From positions 1-64,000 of the forward strand of contig RJAE01000008.1 in NCBI GenBank assembly GCA_004000035.1: 64,000 nucleotides of DNA. Direction: 5' to 3'. The position numbers and the translations under genes were made by a program. Positions 62,119 to 64,000 of this stretch are shown here, piece by piece (position 1 is the stretch's first letter; every line of letters starts with the position of its first letter). This DNA is from Arthrobacter sulfonylureivorans (GTDB lineage: Bacteria; Actinomycetota; Actinomycetes; Actinomycetales; Micrococcaceae). Below the pieces are notes generated by a model. The model worked only from the letters and a program-made list of their open reading frames with translations, did no database searches and was not told where the DNA came from.

Positions 62119-62973
62119 CTAGCTGTGCGTTAGAAGGTAGGCGGCGACAACGCGGTTGAAGTCCTCCGCGCGTTCCACCTGACTCCAGTGCCCGCACTGG
62201 GAGAAGAGGTGCAGGTCAGCGTGCGGAATGATCTCTGCCAACTGCAGGCTGCGTTGCATGGGGATGACGCGGTCCTCGCGGCCGTGGATTAGCAGCACGG
62301 GAATCTCGAGCGTGGCCAGGACGTTCAGATCTAGCGGCAGCTGTTCCCGGTCCTCGTCGCGCGCCGCGATCACACGGCGGAAACGTTCATTGGCGCCTTC
62401 CGTGGACGAGGCCGCGTAGCGTGCCTCGACCAGTTCGTCGGAGACCAATGATGCATCCACCACAAAATCCAGGAGAGCCTGGCGGATTCCTTCCGGGGTG
62501 ACAGTGGGATTCGCATGGCTTGCCAGAGCCTTGGTCCGCGGAGCTCCGCCTGTTCCCATGGAAATGATGCCGGCCAGCCGCTCAGGATGGTCGATAGCAA
62601 ATTGGAATGCCACCCAGCCACCGAGCGAGTTGCCTACCAGCCAAGTCTTGTCGATCCCCAGGCTGTCCAGCACACGCACGATGTGTTTTACCCAGGCCTT
62701 GATCCCGAACGCACTCTCCGGGGCTTCGATTGTCTGGCCGAACCCTAACAGGTCGATGGCGATCGTGCGGCACTTCTGGGAAAGCTGTGGCAAGTTCAGC
62801 CACCAATTCGCTGCTGCCGAAACACCGCTTCCTGAACCATGCAGGAAGAGGACGGGCGTTCCTTCACCGGCCTCGTGGTAGTGGGTCAGTTCGCCCGGGG
62901 CCGTCGGCAACCATTTGTCTTCCAAGCCGAAGTACTCGGCAGTCCTGAAGCTCGGGATGATGTGGGTCCCCAT
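62119..62973 (-). CDS. mhpC: Meta-cleavage product hydrolase (MhpC-like alpha/beta hydrolase)
   Basis: 284 residues. Alpha/beta-hydrolase landmarks: oxyanion LHGSGSGVSAAANW, nucleophile elbow WLVGNSLGGWVAF (Ser116), acid in VLLIHGREDRVIP and His in SQCGHWSQVERAEDF. It resembles hydrolases that split the ring-fission product of 2,3-dihydroxyphenylpropionate or biphenyl-type catechols. One base separates it from the mhpB-like dioxygenase gene, whose product would be its substrate. Confidence 0.85.
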   Translation of the reverse strand: MGTHIIPSFRTAEYFGLEDKWLPTAPGELTHYHEAGEGTPVLFLHGSGSGVSAAANWWLNLPQLSQKCRTIAIDLLGFGQTIEAPESAFGIKAWVKHIVRVLDSLGIDKTWLVGNSLGGWVAFQFAIDHPERLAGIISMGTGGAPRTKALASHANPTVTPEGIRQALLDFVVDASLVSDELVEARYAASSTEGANERFRRVIAARDEDREQLPLDLNVLATLEIPVLLIHGREDRVIPMQRSLQLAEIIPHADLHLFSQCGHWSQVERAEDFNRVVAAYLLTHS

Positions 62974-62974
62974 G

Positions 62975-63919
62975 TCAGTTCCTCACTGCTGATTCCGAAA
63001 ATGCCGCAACGAGGCCCATGCCGGTTACCCAGCGGTGGACGGGCTCATAAACGATCGTCTCCACCGGAGCGTTCCATGCCGCGAGCCCGGCCAGCCAGGC
63101 TCGGACCTCATGGGTTCCGTTGCCGGCAACCTTTTCCATGTGGTCGGGGTCGATGGCGAGAAGCTCGTCGATGTTTCCGGACGTCATTTGCTCGAGGAAC
63201 CAACGGTCCCACTCGTCGTTGATGTCGCCTTCGTGGCCCGCAGCGATCCGCTCTGCCAGACCCGCCTCGCGGGCCGCGTTGTATTCGACGACGGTTTCGC
63301 GGCCGTCGATCAGGAACTCCCGGGTCTCTTCATCGGTCGACTCGTCGTACGGAGATGCAGCCTTGACCCAGTGGGACAGTCCGCCGGAGGAAACCAGCAG
63401 GATGCGAAGATCCTCGTCGAGCTCACGCAGGGCCTTGCCGACAGCGCCACCGAATTCGTGCGCGCGCTTCATCGACGGCCGTGGAGCCGCTCCGCAGTCC
63501 ACCATGATCGGAAGGACCGGGACGGACATGTCCGGAAGCAGTACCTCGTAGGGCTGAACGATGCCGTGATCAATTCCCATCCTGAGGGAGAAGGCCGGAT
63601 CGAAACCCTGTTCCCGAACGTTGTCGATGATCCGGCGTCCGATCCCCTCGCGGTGGGGGAGCGATCCCTTGTGTCCCCCGTAGTCGCCGAAGCTTATGAC
63701 CTCTCCGGCACCGATGCAAAAAGCCGGCATCAGATCGTAGAAGAAGTTGCGCATATGGTCCGGACCAAAGATGACTACCAGGTCCGGGGCTAGCGCCTGC
63801 ACCTTTTCTTTGACGGTCGCTGCGCCGGCGGCAAATTCGGCACCTGGCCCTTCGATGTCGAAGGATTCGTCCCAAAAGGGCGAGTGGGACATCGCGATGT
63901 ATCCGACGATTTCTGCCAT
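62975..63919 (-). CDS. mhpB: Class III extradiol dioxygenase (2,3-dihydroxyphenylpropionate 1,2-dioxygenase type)
   Basis: 314 residues, LigB superfamily. Fe(II)-ligand and acid-base regions are visible: YIAMSHSPFWD, VVIFGPDHMRNFFYDLMPAFCIGAGEV, GIDHGIVQPYEVLLPD and LLVSSGGLSHWV. The length and wording match MhpB, which opens the ring of 2,3-dihydroxyphenylpropionate or 2,3-dihydroxycinnamate. ATG 63919 is preceded by AAGGAGT. Followed directly by the mhpC-like gene. Confidence 0.88.
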   Translation of the reverse strand: MAEIVGYIAMSHSPFWDESFDIEGPGAEFAAGAATVKEKVQALAPDLVVIFGPDHMRNFFYDLMPAFCIGAGEVISFGDYGGHKGSLPHREGIGRRIIDNVREQGFDPAFSLRMGIDHGIVQPYEVLLPDMSVPVLPIMVDCGAAPRPSMKRAHEFGGAVGKALRELDEDLRILLVSSGGLSHWVKAASPYDESTDEETREFLIDGRETVVEYNAAREAGLAERIAAGHEGDINDEWDRWFLEQMTSGNIDELLAIDPDHMEKVAGNGTHEVRAWLAGLAAWNAPVETIVYEPVHRWVTGMGLVAAFSESAVRN

Positions 63920-63929
63920 GTGGACTCCT

Positions 63930-64000
63930 TAATTACTGATGAGCGTGAAGGACTTCAGCGGCAGCACTTCGCTGAAGCTGCGGGTCATGATGTTGGCGTC
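63930..64000 (-). CDS. C-terminal end of an upstream operon gene (window edge)
   Basis: The minus-strand frame reads DANIMTRSFSEVLPLKSFTLISN and stops with TAA at 63932-63930, 10 bases before the mhpB-like start. Only 23 residues are visible. It is the tail of the preceding gene of the aromatic operon, but too little is present to name its family. Confidence 0.55.

Overview
The window is high-GC DNA from an actinobacterium, most likely Arthrobacter or a close relative in the Micrococcaceae. The main evidence is a complete C50 carotenoid operon in the Corynebacterium/Arthrobacter/Micrococcus arrangement (MarR-type crtR, crtE, crtB, crtI, split cyclase crtYe/crtYf, elongase crtEb). Frequent GTG starts, ATGA-overlapping operons and many catabolic clusters agree with this. 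No rRNA, tRNA or CRISPR array was seen.

Layout. 1-3500: tail of an acyl-CoA dehydrogenase, an aldehyde dehydrogenase, a frameshifted 3-hydroxyacyl-CoA dehydrogenase and a class-I-amidotransferase-type peptidase. 3516-11031: a minus-strand operon (MHS transporter, TPP enzyme, YtcJ-like amidohydrolase, M20 N-carbamoyl-type hydrolase) divergent from a PucR-type regulator. 11261-17911: a VOC-domain lipoprotein, a trimethylamine-monooxygenase-like flavoprotein (tmm) behind an operator-like promoter, and several conserved orphan genes. 18064-24415: an Lrp regulator divergent from a 987-residue kinase/M23-like/class III aminotransferase fusion, flanked by gene relics and a complete IS256-family element with target-site duplication.

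24415-33633: a TetR regulator with a palindromic operator controls DUF3237, an oligopeptide-type ABC transporter (including a permease-ATPase fusion), an amidase and a second amidohydrolase. This reads as an uptake-and-hydrolysis pathway for an amide-type compound. 33634-36230: a mobile-element scrap yard, with a broken IS21-family element abutting a truncated tyrosine recombinase. 36341-39882: small conserved genes and a heat-shock mini-cluster (Hsp20, J-domain protein, HspR-like MerR). 39909-47112: the carotenoid operon with an added membrane protein and a GT2 glycosyltransferase.

47113-49993 is an AT-richer accessory island with a GmrSD-like DUF262/DUF1524 protein and a small partner candidate, probably anti-phage. 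49994-53637: a DUF2306-alcohol dehydrogenase fusion divergent from a frameshifted TetR gene, with two tandem palindromic operators, then a small duplication next to trpF. 53637-61166: redox enzymes, a GAF-ANTAR protein, a DMT exporter and a Ser/Thr kinase-GAF fusion. 61221-64000: an IclR regulator and a meta-cleavage (mhpC/mhpB-like) aromatic degradation operon running off the edge.

Three genes (3-hydroxyacyl-CoA dehydrogenase, istB, TetR at 51830) carry frame changes that each need a single base inserted or two deleted. These could be real decay or sequence errors.
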